DNA of 64,000 bases, taken from positions 3,410,001 through 3,474,000 of the forward strand of contig JAUDYN010000007.1 in the NCBI GenBank assembly GCA_030407005.1. The letters run 5' to 3'. The translations under genes were made by a program, and so were the position numbers. Position 1 is the stretch's first letter; each line of letters begins with the position of its first letter. The notes under the pieces are model-generated. The model worked only from the letters and a program-made list of their open reading frames with translations. It was not told where the DNA came from and searched no databases. Of the stretch, positions 45,949 through 56,922 are shown in pieces. Origin of the DNA: Desarmillaria ectypa. Lineage: Eukaryota > Basidiomycota > Agaricomycetes > Agaricales > Physalacriaceae.

Positions 45949-46769
45949 AGGTTCTTCCGCAGCCAATTTTTTCCTCGACCTCGTCTTAATTTCGCTCTCA
46001 AGTTACCGTCCATGGGAACAAAATGTCCTTGCTCCAGCCCCTCCAAAACCTACATAAGCCTAGAGAAATCAGGTTCTACCCCATCCTCTCGATACGAATA
46101 ACATGAAGGTCGCATTCTCCACTGCATTCTTCACCGCCCTCTTCGCAGGAGCTACCGCCTCCGCTGTAGTCCGCAGAGACATCTTTGACCCGCCAATTCT
46201 CTCTCCCAGTACCGGAACGACGTGGACGGTTAACACGACCCAAACCGTCTCTTGGGACACTTCCAACCACCCTAATCTCATCACCAACCAATACAACAGC
46301 AGTATCAAGCTGACCAAAGGTGGTAGGCAGTTGCCGAGTATGTTCCCACTTTCCCTCTTGTGCTCTGTATACTGACAGCCCGGCTTCTGTAGTTTTTTTG
46401 GCGGACCAGTTTGATATCCTCCTCGGGAAGATCGACGTAGTGGTTCCTTGGGTCTCCGAAGGGGATGATTATACCATTATTCGTGAGTACTCATTTATTT
46501 TCTTCAACTGTTGGAATGGTATCGCTGATAATTTTGACGTGCAGTATTTGGCGACTCTGGTAATTGGGGCGAGAGGTTCACCATCACAGGCGGCCCTAAC
46601 TACTAGACAATTTCGCTTACGCAGCGCGATAGCTAGGTTCTGTACTTACTCGATCTCTTTGCATTGTTCGTTACGCATATCGATTGTTGACATCACTTTC
46701 TTTGGCGTATGGTAGTTTTAGTTTATGGCTAACAGAATGCAACTTCTTTGAGATCCATTGCATCGAGTG
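45949..46769. repeat. 821-bp inverted repeat, right arm
   Basis: Counterpart of 44514-45334, with the same boundary words in reverse. Confidence 0.93.
46103..46606 (+). CDS. Small secreted Kre9/Knh1-like protein, right-arm copy
   Basis: Exons 46103-46337, 46393-46482 and 46545-46606 give 128 residues, identical to the left-arm product. The first intron is phase 1 (ends ...LP, then IFLADQ); the second joins YTII to LFGDSGNW. The signal peptide is probably cut after the Ala-Ser-Ala stretch, followed by VVRRDI. NTT and NSS sequons suggest N-glycosylation. The next gene downstream is the convergent F-box gene ending at 46861, only 255 nt away. Confidence 0.85.
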
Positions 46770-46860
46770 AACGAAGATTATACGAATTAGAACATATCTA
46801 CAGAATTCCTTCTGCTATTCAAGAAATATCAATTACAAGCCGATGGATTACCCTGGGACC

Positions 46861-48027
46861 CTATTTCCTAGTATCAATATTCAGCACGTGAGATGAATGC
46901 AGACCATCACAGTGCTCCTCAATATGTTTTCCAAGAATCATCCTACATGACTCAGGACCCCGGATGACAACTTTGACCTCTTCCAAAGCCCACAACTCTC
47001 CCAAGACTTTATTGAATTCCTCCCATACGTCTGCGCTGAACAAAGGGTTGGACCGAGATTGGATAAGTATCTTCAACGTAATAAGTTTAAGTTCCAACCC
47101 GCTCTCGAAACACCGTAACCACCACCGGAGGATTAACTCTGGAGAGAGGTAATGCATGCTTTCACTATCGTCTTCCGAGTCGTAAAGAATCAGCGAGACG
47201 ATTTGAATGCCAAAAAGGTCGAGAGGGTCGGGGGCTCGCCATACAATATCTATAGATTACGGTCAACACTGAGAGGCAAGAAATTTTGAAAGAAGAGACT
47301 CGCCTTTTTGCATACTTCGGAAATGCAGCTCGCGAAGGTGGGGCGCCAGCTTCATGAATATCGCTAGCTTCATAAAATCGGTTGCGAAGACTTCCATCAT
47401 TGTAAACTTGTTTAATCGCTGAAGGGAAATCGGAGACGTCGAGGTAGTGAGGAAGATCGGAAGGACCGCGCTGCCGTACACGGTGATGTGTTCCACTGCC
47501 GGTTTAGATTCTGTATATGCATCGAGCTTGCCTATAGAACCGTGGAGACGGATGTCGAATAACACAAAAGAGCTGAGAGAGGGAAATGACCGTATGAGAC
47601 AGCCAAATTGATCGACATCTTTGAATGCAATGGAGTAGAGCTCAAGTGAGGTGACAGTGGTCTGGGAGGATAATGCGGTCACCATTTCTTCCGGGAGAGA
47701 CGACCATTCTATGTATCCGAGAATTGTTATAGTATCAAGGCAGTCAAACTTGTAAATGATCCTTGGCATGAGGACGGTATGCAAGTCATCGTTAGATAGC
47801 CGGATAACTCTGACATGGGAAGATATAGATTGTAAGGCCTCTATTGAGTCTGTTGACGACTCAAGCTTGATATGAATACCACGAATCTTGTGGAATAGAT
47901 AGGGACGGGTCGGAGGGCAGAAAGACCGAGATACGAGGGAACATGATTTCAGGGCGTTAAAATTGGAAGAAAGGAGGCTGATTATGGTCGCGATAGTCTC
48001 GCTAGATAATCGACCACCTGCGGACAT
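46861..48027 (-). CDS. F-box protein
   Basis: Two exons on the minus strand, 48027-47304 and 47249-46861, about 370 residues. A clear F-box opens the protein (LSSETIATIISLLSSN, FNALKSCSLVSRSFCPPTRP, YLFHKIRGI at residues ~7-50). An LRR-like body follows (LDTITILGYIEWSSLPEE, VTSLELYSIAFKDVDQFG, FPSLSSFVLFDIRLHG, LRELHFRSMQK). Exon 2 continues DIVWRAPDPLDLFGIQIVSL and ends SHVLNIDTRK. The intron has a GC donor (GCGAGT) and an AG acceptor; using it keeps the frame, while reading through gives a stop at 47263. F-box proteins dock substrates to SCF ubiquitin ligases. The target is unknown. Confidence 0.78.
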
Positions 48028-51000
48028 TATTCCTCAATTATTTCGTTCGCCTTTGTGTATTTCAGCCTGTAGACGGTGTTTACCTTCCAGAAGGCACCAC
48101 GACCACGAAAGAAAGACTTACTAGCGTTTGGGTTCGGGGTACAGAGAGCTCCAAAGTTCAAAAAGTCAAGATGGGAAGTGCTGTTGAGTTCGATGTATTT
48201 AAGCGCCGCCGTTACGAAACTGACCAGTCACAGAGCGGTACTTGCCGCCAAGCTAGAGATAGCTACCAATCGACTGAAAACTCGTTGATAGAGCATCAGT
48301 GAATCAACCCTTCACGATAGACAATAATTGTCCCACCTTTGCCGATGCAGAAACCTGGGTGCTGGGCGATGAGAAGCCTGAAGCGGCGTCTAATTTTCGT
48401 AACAGGGGCAGTGGGAACTCAACTTGACGGCAGGTCGGATCGCGTCGATCGCGTGAGTCACAGACACGTGGCCGTGTCAAATCGTGACAAATACTTGCCA
48501 CTTGAAAATCTTGTCCTCGACGACATGAATGAGATTTCTGGATATTTACAGAAAAGGGTGGCAGTGTCTAACTAATTGACATACCTTTGGATCTTTGGTT
48601 AGGAGTACGTGTTTTACCAGCCTTCATCGACTTAAGCTTTCTGCACATATGTCTCCGGATTTCTTCCGAAAACTTGTTGAACCTGACGACGGAGAATCAT
48701 CTTCGTAGGGTAGTCATAAAGCGCTCGTCAACTTCAATTTTGTGGGTAGCGTGGTAGAGTATTCATGGGCTTCCTGCACCATTTCTTGGTATGTCTGAAC
48801 TTTCCTAGGCGAAGAGGCTTTGGCTGTTCAGGAGCACAAGCCTCTCTCAAAGGCAATGCTAAAGTATACTTCAGAGCGTCATGCACGCTTGAAACAAACT
48901 GTGCATAGTAAGTTTTAACAAGTGAATTATTGAATTTGTGACATTAATTGCTTTGCAGCTAACAGACATTGCACAATCGTAGCATGCAGCATACCTCACT
49001 TACCAGGTATCTGACACGTCAAAAGTATGCGAGACACGAGAAATTTCCTAGTTTCTTTACAATGCTGACAATGCTCAATGGATTGTGGTACGAAAAAGAC
49101 TACTCGTGGGCTGAGAATCGCGTCCCTTTAACACTATCACGTAAAGCAAACTATGCCCGTAACTGAGACTGGTACATGGCTGAGTCAATTATTTTTTCGC
49201 TCGATCAGTCATGAATTTCTCCTAATCTATTTGAACATTAAGCGCTATAGTTAATCACCTCTATGGATGCTGGACAGGCACAAAGAATTGCCGCAGATCG
49301 CGAGCACGTCTCTTCACTCGCGCTGTCCTTTGCGCTCCAATGTTATAGGCCTATAGCAATCACGCCGACGATATTCCCTGCGACGAAGTACTGCCTTTTG
49401 CAGGATATTACCCTGCTTGAAGCCATGGGTCACATCATCCAACAGCCTTCGTGCGTCATGCTTGACAAGGAAAGTTTTATGAGTATTATTCTTCATCTTC
49501 CTGTAATGATGTCCTAATGGCGCAGCAAAATCGCGATGAAATTATTACCAATATTTCGTGGTGCACGGCATCGGAGTGCATCATAAACATCAACGGTATT
49601 CACCACGAGTCTATTTGGCGTCGCTGGTATCGCTGAGAAACGAAGAATCGGAATTATTTAATGTACAAGTGCAATATGAAGGCTAATTTGGTCAGGCGGT
49701 AAGCTTTTTTCCCTCCCATTTCCCATCTGAACCGAGCTCGGGCAAGAAGAATTTAGCGTGGTCTGATGTTCCCTGATGTTATGGATACTTACTAATCTCT
49801 ATATTTAGTGTTCACCTTGCTTACCTTTCTTTCTATTTCGACGTGGCATAAGAAGTTTATCGACATCTATTCTCTAAATTTCCTCTAGTAAGCTCTAGAA
49901 TAATGCATTAGTATTCGGCATGTACAAAAATTCCCGAAGGCGCTCGTGAAATCTACTTTGTAAACTGCACTACACCTAACGCTTGTCGAACGGACCACTG
50001 TCCAACCACGCCCAGCGCGTGTTGGATCTTTCCAGTTACGCTTTGCGCTTACTAGACATGCTCAAGTTCCTTCGTAGGTAATAGAACTTACAGCTCTGTT
50101 TGCTATTCTGTGTATTATAGGCTACTTTCGAGATCTACTTAACTCATTTATAGTCTATACTACGTCTATTCTCAACACCTGATCAGCATGGTTGACAATC
50201 ACAGGGACAGCCAAAGTTCCATCAAACATAACTCAATGCACTTGGTTCTCTTCTGCCATTGCGTTCGCGAGATCATCATTTAGTACTACTTTCATAGGCT
50301 CTGAATACATATCCTTGTGAATTCGTCAAGCGCTCTCTTTTGGCATCTGTGTGAGACTTTGTATCCATTGTTCTCGTATTTTATATGCAGGCCACTTAAT
50401 CTTTTCTTCATCTCATGTGACTCACGTTTGGAAAAGGCAGTCTTTCACCCACAGTTTTAATTTTCGTCAACTGCGATATCTAGTTGCTACCATTCCAATT
50501 CATCCATGACAAATATCGATATGGGCCTCGTTTCAGCCTTCAGGAAGAAACTACGTCAGTGGATCTAATATCTTGGTCACATGGTTATACTGGAACTTGA
50601 ATACGGCTTCCGTGTACGGCATACGTACTGACACCGTAAGCGCATCCAGCCACACCGTACAATACGGCCCTCGACAGCCGCATATCTGTAGCAGTGCTAC
50701 AAAGGGGGAGTACGCGTTTCTGAGGTTTGTAAATGCTCTTGAAAACAGACTAGAATTACACACTATAATGTTCTGTGCGTCCCCGACATATTAGGTGCAT
50801 CCACGACTCAAAATACTGCATGCAAGGCACTATGACATCACCCAATAACCCCTCAAGTCTTTCGAACTCGGCCAAAATGGTCCATTTCATTGTTAGAATG
50901 TTCACTGGAGACGTCGAAATTTACGACACATTGATTTCCTGGCATTTAGCACAAAAACAAATTCGATTATAAATACATATCCAGTAGCCATGAATACGGC

Positions 51001-51891
51001 CGTAATTATACGGCCCGAAGCCGTCAGCATCCTTGACCATACAGTTTACCGATGGTTGCCGACGGTGCGCAGCCCTAAACTTGTTTACAATTTATGTTAC
51101 TTAATTTTAGGTATATTTTTCGATTTCAAGTACTTCCATAGCCAAAATATAGCTACTTTTGACTTCTATTATCCGAATTCTTCGAAGTCTAGTAAATATC
51201 ACAGCATTGGACATGGCCTAAAAATCCTGGAAAGCATTATTGATCAGGGGGAAGATTTTGTAACTATCCTAAGAGTATAAAGACGTGTCAAAGGTTGTTA
51301 GATAAGCAAGAAGTAACAATGTGCGCAATGTGGGGTTGCATCTGGCCGAGCGAAGACTGAAAAGGACAGGGTTCGTATTTTGTAACGGCAATGACATGCG
51401 AAAATATCAAGATTATCACTTGATTGAGTGGAATACTCTATAGTCTGACGTATGAATAATAATCTACTTAAGGAGAGCAATCATATATGCCCTCGCGTGG
51501 CTGCGTGGCTTGTCAGCGTAGTCTGGCGTGTTCGGCCCGCGTGGTACCACGCAGGTGACCACGCAAAATTTCTTGTGCCCACCAAACTCGAACGATTAAA
51601 ACGACTCATGGGACGTTCGACAACCCTACTCATGACTTGCTAAAGCGACTGGTGTCGGGTCGGCAATCCAAAGACGGAATTGAATGAAAGATATCCATGG
51701 GAAGAAAAACTCGGTCTTGGTTTGACGCCTCTTGGCGGACCCGGGTAATACCGGCCCGCGAACCGCAGTTTCCGGGTGTCTTAAAATTCTTCAGATTCCA
51801 ACATCGTTCTCTCACATTGGATTGTCATGCCATGGCAACTAAGCTGCATAATTTCCTTCGTAGCTTGCACCTGTTGCTCAATAAAGCCAAT
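48028..51891. other. Nearly 4 kb without a recognisable gene
   Basis: Short frames only (up to 98 codons), overlapping between strands. I see no domain text, repeats or RNA genes. Composition is AT-rich from about 48.9 kb onward. It may be decayed transposon sequence. Confidence 0.4.
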
Positions 51892-52562
51892 CACTACTGT
51901 GGGTGGTGGGTAATTTCGGTGAAATTTGAAAAGACATGCGCAAAAGGCATGTCTGTTTTCAGAAAAATCTTTTTAGAATAAAAGACCGGGTTGTAAATAC
52001 CCAGCTAAATGCGGTATATATTACAACATGTGTTCCTTTAGGGTATTTTCTGGATCTAGATAAGGACGGAAATACCACCGATGTTACGTGAGGTATTTCT
52101 CATGTTGTACCTAAGGTTTTTCTGCAAGTTGTACTTAAGGTTTTTCTACACACATTTGCTTAAAAAATACGAGAAAAAATACTATTCCTTTGTACTTGCA
52201 AAGTGCCAGTATTTGTAAAGGTATTGGCATTGGTATTTCCGGCAGAAAAATCCCAGGCACAACCCGCAGAAAGACCCCACATAAGATAGGAGGTAGTATC
52301 TCCATACGTCTTTCTGTATAAAGGACATGCAGAAAAACCTTAGGTACAACATGAGAAATACCTCACGTAACATCGGTGGTATTTCCGTCCTTATCTAGAT
52401 CCAGAAAATACCCTAAAGGAACACATGTTGTAATATATACCGCATTTAGCTGGGTATTTACAACCCGGTCTTTTATTCTAAAAAGATTTTTCTGAAAACA
52501 GACATGCCTTTTGCGCATGTCTTTTCAAATTTCATCGAAATTACCCACCACCCACAGCAGTG
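51892..52562. mobile_element. 671-bp fold-back MITE with 235-bp terminal inverted repeats
   Basis: Left arm 51892-52126 and right arm 52328-52562 are reverse complements over 235 nt with two mismatches seen (CACTAC vs CACTGC at the tip; CGGTG vs CGATG inside). The 201-bp core has no coding capacity. The ends read CACTACTGTGGGTGG... and ...CCACCCACAGCAGTG, flanked on both sides by AAT (a 3-bp target duplication). A CACT end plus a 3-bp duplication suggests the CACTA/CMC group, but this is only suggestive. Confidence 0.85.
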
Positions 52563-52599
52563 AATTCCTTGTACACGTCATGCCAAGCTTGCTTGCACC

Positions 52600-52860
52600 C
52601 TTCAAATCTAAACTTGGGCTGCCGCGCCAAATACGCACTGAATTGTTGCAGCGCCCATGGGAATCAAGCAATATATGGTCCATCGGCACGTCTCCCACGG
52701 CTGGGAGCTATGAGCAATCAGAGACAGATGGAAACAGTACGGCTTTGGATTAGACTCCTCGATGTATATTACGAATGCATATTAAATTTATTGATTCTAA
52801 CAGTTGGTGAGTATCGCAAAAACCATATTCAAGAGCTGTACTGAGTATATGATCTTATCG
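52600..52860 (+). pseudogene. Aldo/keto reductase (AKR9-type) 5' relic
   Basis: It aligns by eye with the first exon of the intact gene at 55084. CTGGGAGCTATGAGCAATC matches the LGAMSIG codons, CTCCTCGATGTATATTACG the LLDAYYD codons, and AATTTATTGATTCTAACAG the NFIDTANS codons, followed by a conserved GTGAGTA donor. Small indels and a TAA break the frame, and no later exon is recognisable. It begins ~40 nt from the MITE. Confidence 0.55.
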
Positions 52861-55083
52861 GCTGAGATGAATGCTCTAAAGAACTTCTTGACGAGCGGAT
52901 GGAAATACGAGATATTTCAGACCAGATCATGTTTGCAGCAGAAAGTACGCTATATGTATTGATATTTTCCAGTAAACGAAGCATTCAGTGGCACTGGATG
53001 AAAAACAATGTATTGTTACCTACGAATACATAGAAAATATGCAAAGTTTTTTTCACCGTTTATTTATTTACAACTGAAAACAGTGCTAAAGGTATTTTGA
53101 ATTTCTTTTTCATTATTTTCTGCAAAATTTGCCAAATACAGTGAAATATTTTAAATATTTACACTGTTTTCTTTCTAAAAAATACTGAGAAATAATTCTG
53201 GATAAAAATACTTAACTTTTAGTGCAGTGTGGCGGGTCAAGTATGTTGTCAACAAAGGAATATCGCTCTGAATTTCCATCGAGACAGCCCCCGTAGGTCG
53301 CCCACCAACTACATCGACATTCTCGATATTCATTGATAGAAATTTAGAATGACACCTTGCAGGCAGTGCAAGGTGACTTTCTGTATCGCAAGTTTTACTT
53401 TATTATTTTCTGCTGAATTTGGTAACGTTAACCTACAGGCATCTCTGATACACCGTCATATGTCGTTCTTGAGATAAGTTCTAAGTACAACTTCACCCAA
53501 GTTCGCTTTTCACAATATGAACATCATTGAAGCATCTTTATCTCTCATTTGACCGGTAGATCACAACGATGAACCAAAATATCGGTAGGCTCGGGACTTT
53601 GTTGATAATACTGCCTAATAACGTCTTCGTCAGAGCTAATAGCACCTCAGAGGGGTGAACATGTGGGCCGAATTCGAACACCACGCGAATTAGTAGTCTG
53701 TAAAGGAGGGACGAACGATACGTGTCTCGGTGTTTCCAAGAGTGTGCACAAGACGATATAAAGATTCACTCTGTCCATGAAAGGCTACTTATGAGACGGA
53801 AAAGAAGAATATTCGTACCTGTAGGAGATCCGCCGCCGCATTTCATTCTTCAGATAATAAGTGCGTACAGCTGTTATCAAGTACGTGATGCAAAAGGAAA
53901 GTTATTTTTCCGTCCTTGGAAGTCGTAAAGACGAGGCAGCTGTATATTACGATCTCAGGGGATGTGTGGAATTCATGAGCATACTTACGTTTGACCAGGG
54001 CTTCCCTTTACAGTGCTGCCACTAATAGTACCCGACAACAGATGCTATAGTGCGCACCAAAGCCTCATGGGTAAGTCAATTGGGGACTGTCTTTAACTGA
54101 TTACAGTATAAACAATTCAAGCTAGAAGCCCTTGTAGACAGAAAATTGCGGTATCTGTTGTTATACCCATTTGCTATAACGGAAGATTTTCAGCTGTCAT
54201 GGGTTTGTATAACTTCTGTAAGTTCAAAATATGGACTTCGACTCCGAAAGTGGCGACAATTTCCAGGCGCACCGATCCAAAACCGGTCTTATATGCTAAC
54301 GTTCATTACGGCGTCCTTTCAAACAGTAAATTTTGGTAGCTATTTCTACGTTTCCGATGTCGATGACCTTCTGAGCGCTCCCCAGAGAGTATAGCATATT
54401 CTCCTTATTTCACCCTACTATCTGGCTAACGACTTAAGGCCGTACTTCAATGAACGCGTCAGTCTAGCATTGGCGCTCCCTATTCCTTGAATATCCTTTT
54501 CCCTTGGCAATTACGCAGCCAGGCGTTCTAACGCCAAAAACCTAAAGTGGCTGCGGTGACTTGCCAAAATGCGTTAGCGTTCGCGTGGTTTCCTTTATTT
54601 TAATTCCCGCCGACCTCTTCCCACCGCAGTAGCATATGGACAAACCCGGTTATGTACGTAGCCAGGAACCTAACGGTGGCCTGAATGTACACCAAGTCAT
54701 TAATGTCTTGATGTCCATATCGTCCAGCTGAGGTCTATTGCTCCAGACCGTGATGTGCACAAACTTGACTATCATTTTCTCGGATTGCGGCTCGAATGAT
54801 CCGTAAGTTTTCGGTGCCGCAGAAAACAAGACGCCGTGTCCTTGAAGTCATACTCAGAAGCAGCGCTATAAATCCGAATACGTATTAGTTCTCATGTCGC
54901 TGGAACATAACCATGTGCAGGATATAATGGAGGCTTACCATCTATTGGGCAGCAAATTTCTGTTCTGGGATACATGCGCGTAGGCACAAGGTCCCAGGGT
55001 CCTGTGATACTACTTTCACCGAGTCGGTACAAAAGCCCCCTACGATTTTGACTTGACACTTCCCTTCTTTATTCCTAACACCC
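52861..55083. other. Non-genic, AT-rich stretch
   Basis: No gene seen. A 28-nt near-perfect palindrome (CAGTG...ACACTG) lies at 53139-53166 inside an AT-rich segment of about 200 bp that could be another degenerate MITE. Confidence 0.4.
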
Positions 55084-56570
55084 ATGTCTGCATTCTACCC
55101 AACCCCCCAGCCTCCCGCTACAAAACTTGGCCACTACCGTGTCCTTTCGCCTCTCGCTGGAGTTCGCGTATCCCCTCTTCAGCTGGGTGCTATGAGTATA
55201 GGAGACAAATGGGACAAGTTTGGAATGGGCTCAATGGACAGAGAGTCGAGTTTCAAACTCCTTGACGCGTACTACGACATGGGTGGAAACTTTATTGACA
55301 CTGCCAATAGCTAGTGAGTAATCCCGTAATTGATTACAGCGCCACGTGTTCTTCTCACTACGGATAGTCAGGACGAATCATCCGAGGAGTTTATTGGTGA
55401 ATGGATGCAGTCCAGGGGGATCCGTGATCAAATTGTCCTTGCAACCAAGGTTTGACTCCACGTGCTTTGTTCCCATCATTTATTTTGATTTTTCCCTTGC
55501 TTTTGTTTATAGTACACGGCGAACTACAAACACAGAAAGCCTTCTATAAAACATCAGGTGAACTACGCCGGAAATCACGCGAAATCATTGAATGTCTCCG
55601 TCACCGAGAGTCTCCGAAAACTCCGTACAAACTATATAGACATTCTCTATGTTCACTGCTACGACTTTGAAACGTCTGTTCAGGAGATCATGAACAGCCT
55701 TCACACGCTTGTTGTTCAAGGGAAGGTGCTTTACCTTGTAAGCTCTCTCTATAAGTTTTTCGACGATATCAGACTGATATTTAGCTAGGGAATATCAGAC
55801 TCACCGGCATGGTTCGTCGCTCAAGCAAATACGTATGCTTTACACCAAGGGAAATCTCCGTTCGTTATCTATCAGGGGCGGTGGAACCTCCTTGAGCGTT
55901 CATTCGAGAGGGAAATTATCCCTATGGCACGGACCCTCGGTACGAGCCTAGCCCAAAGTACTTCGTCTCTTCTTAAGGTCATGACCCAAACAGGTCTTGC
56001 ACTCGCCCCATGGGACGTTCTCGGAGGTGGAAGACTACGCACCGATGAAGAGGAAGATGAACGCCGCCGATCTGGAGAGAAAGGGAGAACCCTCATCAGC
56101 GATTTCTGGGAACGAACGGAGGACGAGAAAAAGATATCCAAGGCGCTTGAAAACATCGCTCGAGAGCTCGGAGTAAAGAATATTCGAGCTGGTAAGCCTG
56201 CCCACTCTCTTGTAATAGAAAATTCTCATCCGGTTGGAAAGTTGCGATCGCATACGTGATGCAGAAGACACCATACGTCTTCCCTCTGATCGGCGGTCGA
56301 AAAGTCGAACACCTCGCTTCGAACTTGGAAGCGTTGGATGTCTTGCTTTCGCCAGAACACATGAAATATCTCGAAAGTATCCTGCCGTTCGAGTTGGGAT
56401 TCCCAGGGAACTTCGCTGTGCGTGTCTGGTTTCATGTGCGTTTGTTTGATGTTTCTCATTCTTTTATTACATAGGGCACTGGAGAGGATAACGGGCTCTG
56501 GCTAACTTCGACTGCCTATGTGGTAAAGCAGCCGCTGCTACAACCAATCAAACCAGCTTCCAGACTATGA
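55084..56570 (+). CDS. Aldo/keto reductase, AKR9-like (norsolorinic acid reductase / aryl-alcohol dehydrogenase type)
   Basis: About seven exons from ATG at 55084 to TGA at 56568-56570. The protein begins with a polar leader and [20 protein letters not shown]. The catalytic tetrad is complete: Asp in [10 protein letters not shown] and Tyr in the joined [11 protein letters not shown], Lys in VLATKYT, His in [10 protein letters not shown]. The NADPH-binding C-terminal block is [20 protein letters not shown] with [12 protein letters not shown]. An intron between MARTLG and [14 protein letters not shown] is required. AKR9 enzymes reduce aromatic aldehydes or ketones, including lignin-derived aryl aldehydes. 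The closest text match I know is norsolorinic acid reductase-like proteins; the real substrate is open. It is the only intact member of its type here. Confidence 0.85.
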
Positions 56571-56689
56571 GTGGATCGCACGGATTTTATGTATCATTTA
56601 TACGAGCTTCTTATGTATATTATTCAATCCTCCTCCCCGTTACTGTAGCCAACTTTCGTTACAAATAGAATAAATTACCACTTCGTACG

Positions 56690-56885
56690 GACACTTCGAA
56701 TTATTCCTGCCATGCGATCAAACGGATGCTTTGTCCCCTTTGCACCATGGACTCGTTGATGCAAAAAGTATGTATGCCGCAGCGAGGATTTCCAAATAGG
56801 GAATCGAACCCCCAACATCCCACAGGGACAAACAGTCACATTGGACGATGAAAGCCGTTGCGCAACAGCAGAACACGTTCCTATA
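56690..56885 (-). mobile_element. tRNA-like (SINE-type) element, left copy
   Basis: The minus strand carries an A-box-like TTGCGCAACGG and, about 55 nt on, a perfect B box GGTTCGATTCC, as in pol III promoters. A non-tRNA body follows (CATCAACGAGTCCATGGTGC and so on). No acceptor stem pairs across the ends and the T stem has a mismatch, so it is not a working tRNA. It lies just after the AKR stop codon. Confidence 0.5.
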
Positions 56886-56922
56886 CTATTGATCAATGAT
56901 ATCGAATTACGGCATGTCCCTA

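Noticed and set aside
45601..46101. A 166-codon frame in the spacer and right arm
   Set aside because: It runs into the promoter of the Kre9-like gene and lacks protein-like features; its end is in repeated DNA while its start is unique.
52992..53228. A third MITE with CACTG ends
   Set aside because: Only about five terminal bases pair; the interior has a short palindrome but no extended inverted termini.
56800..56885. A working tRNA gene
   Set aside because: B box is perfect but no acceptor stem closes, the T stem has a mismatch and the D arm does not pair; called tRNA-like instead.
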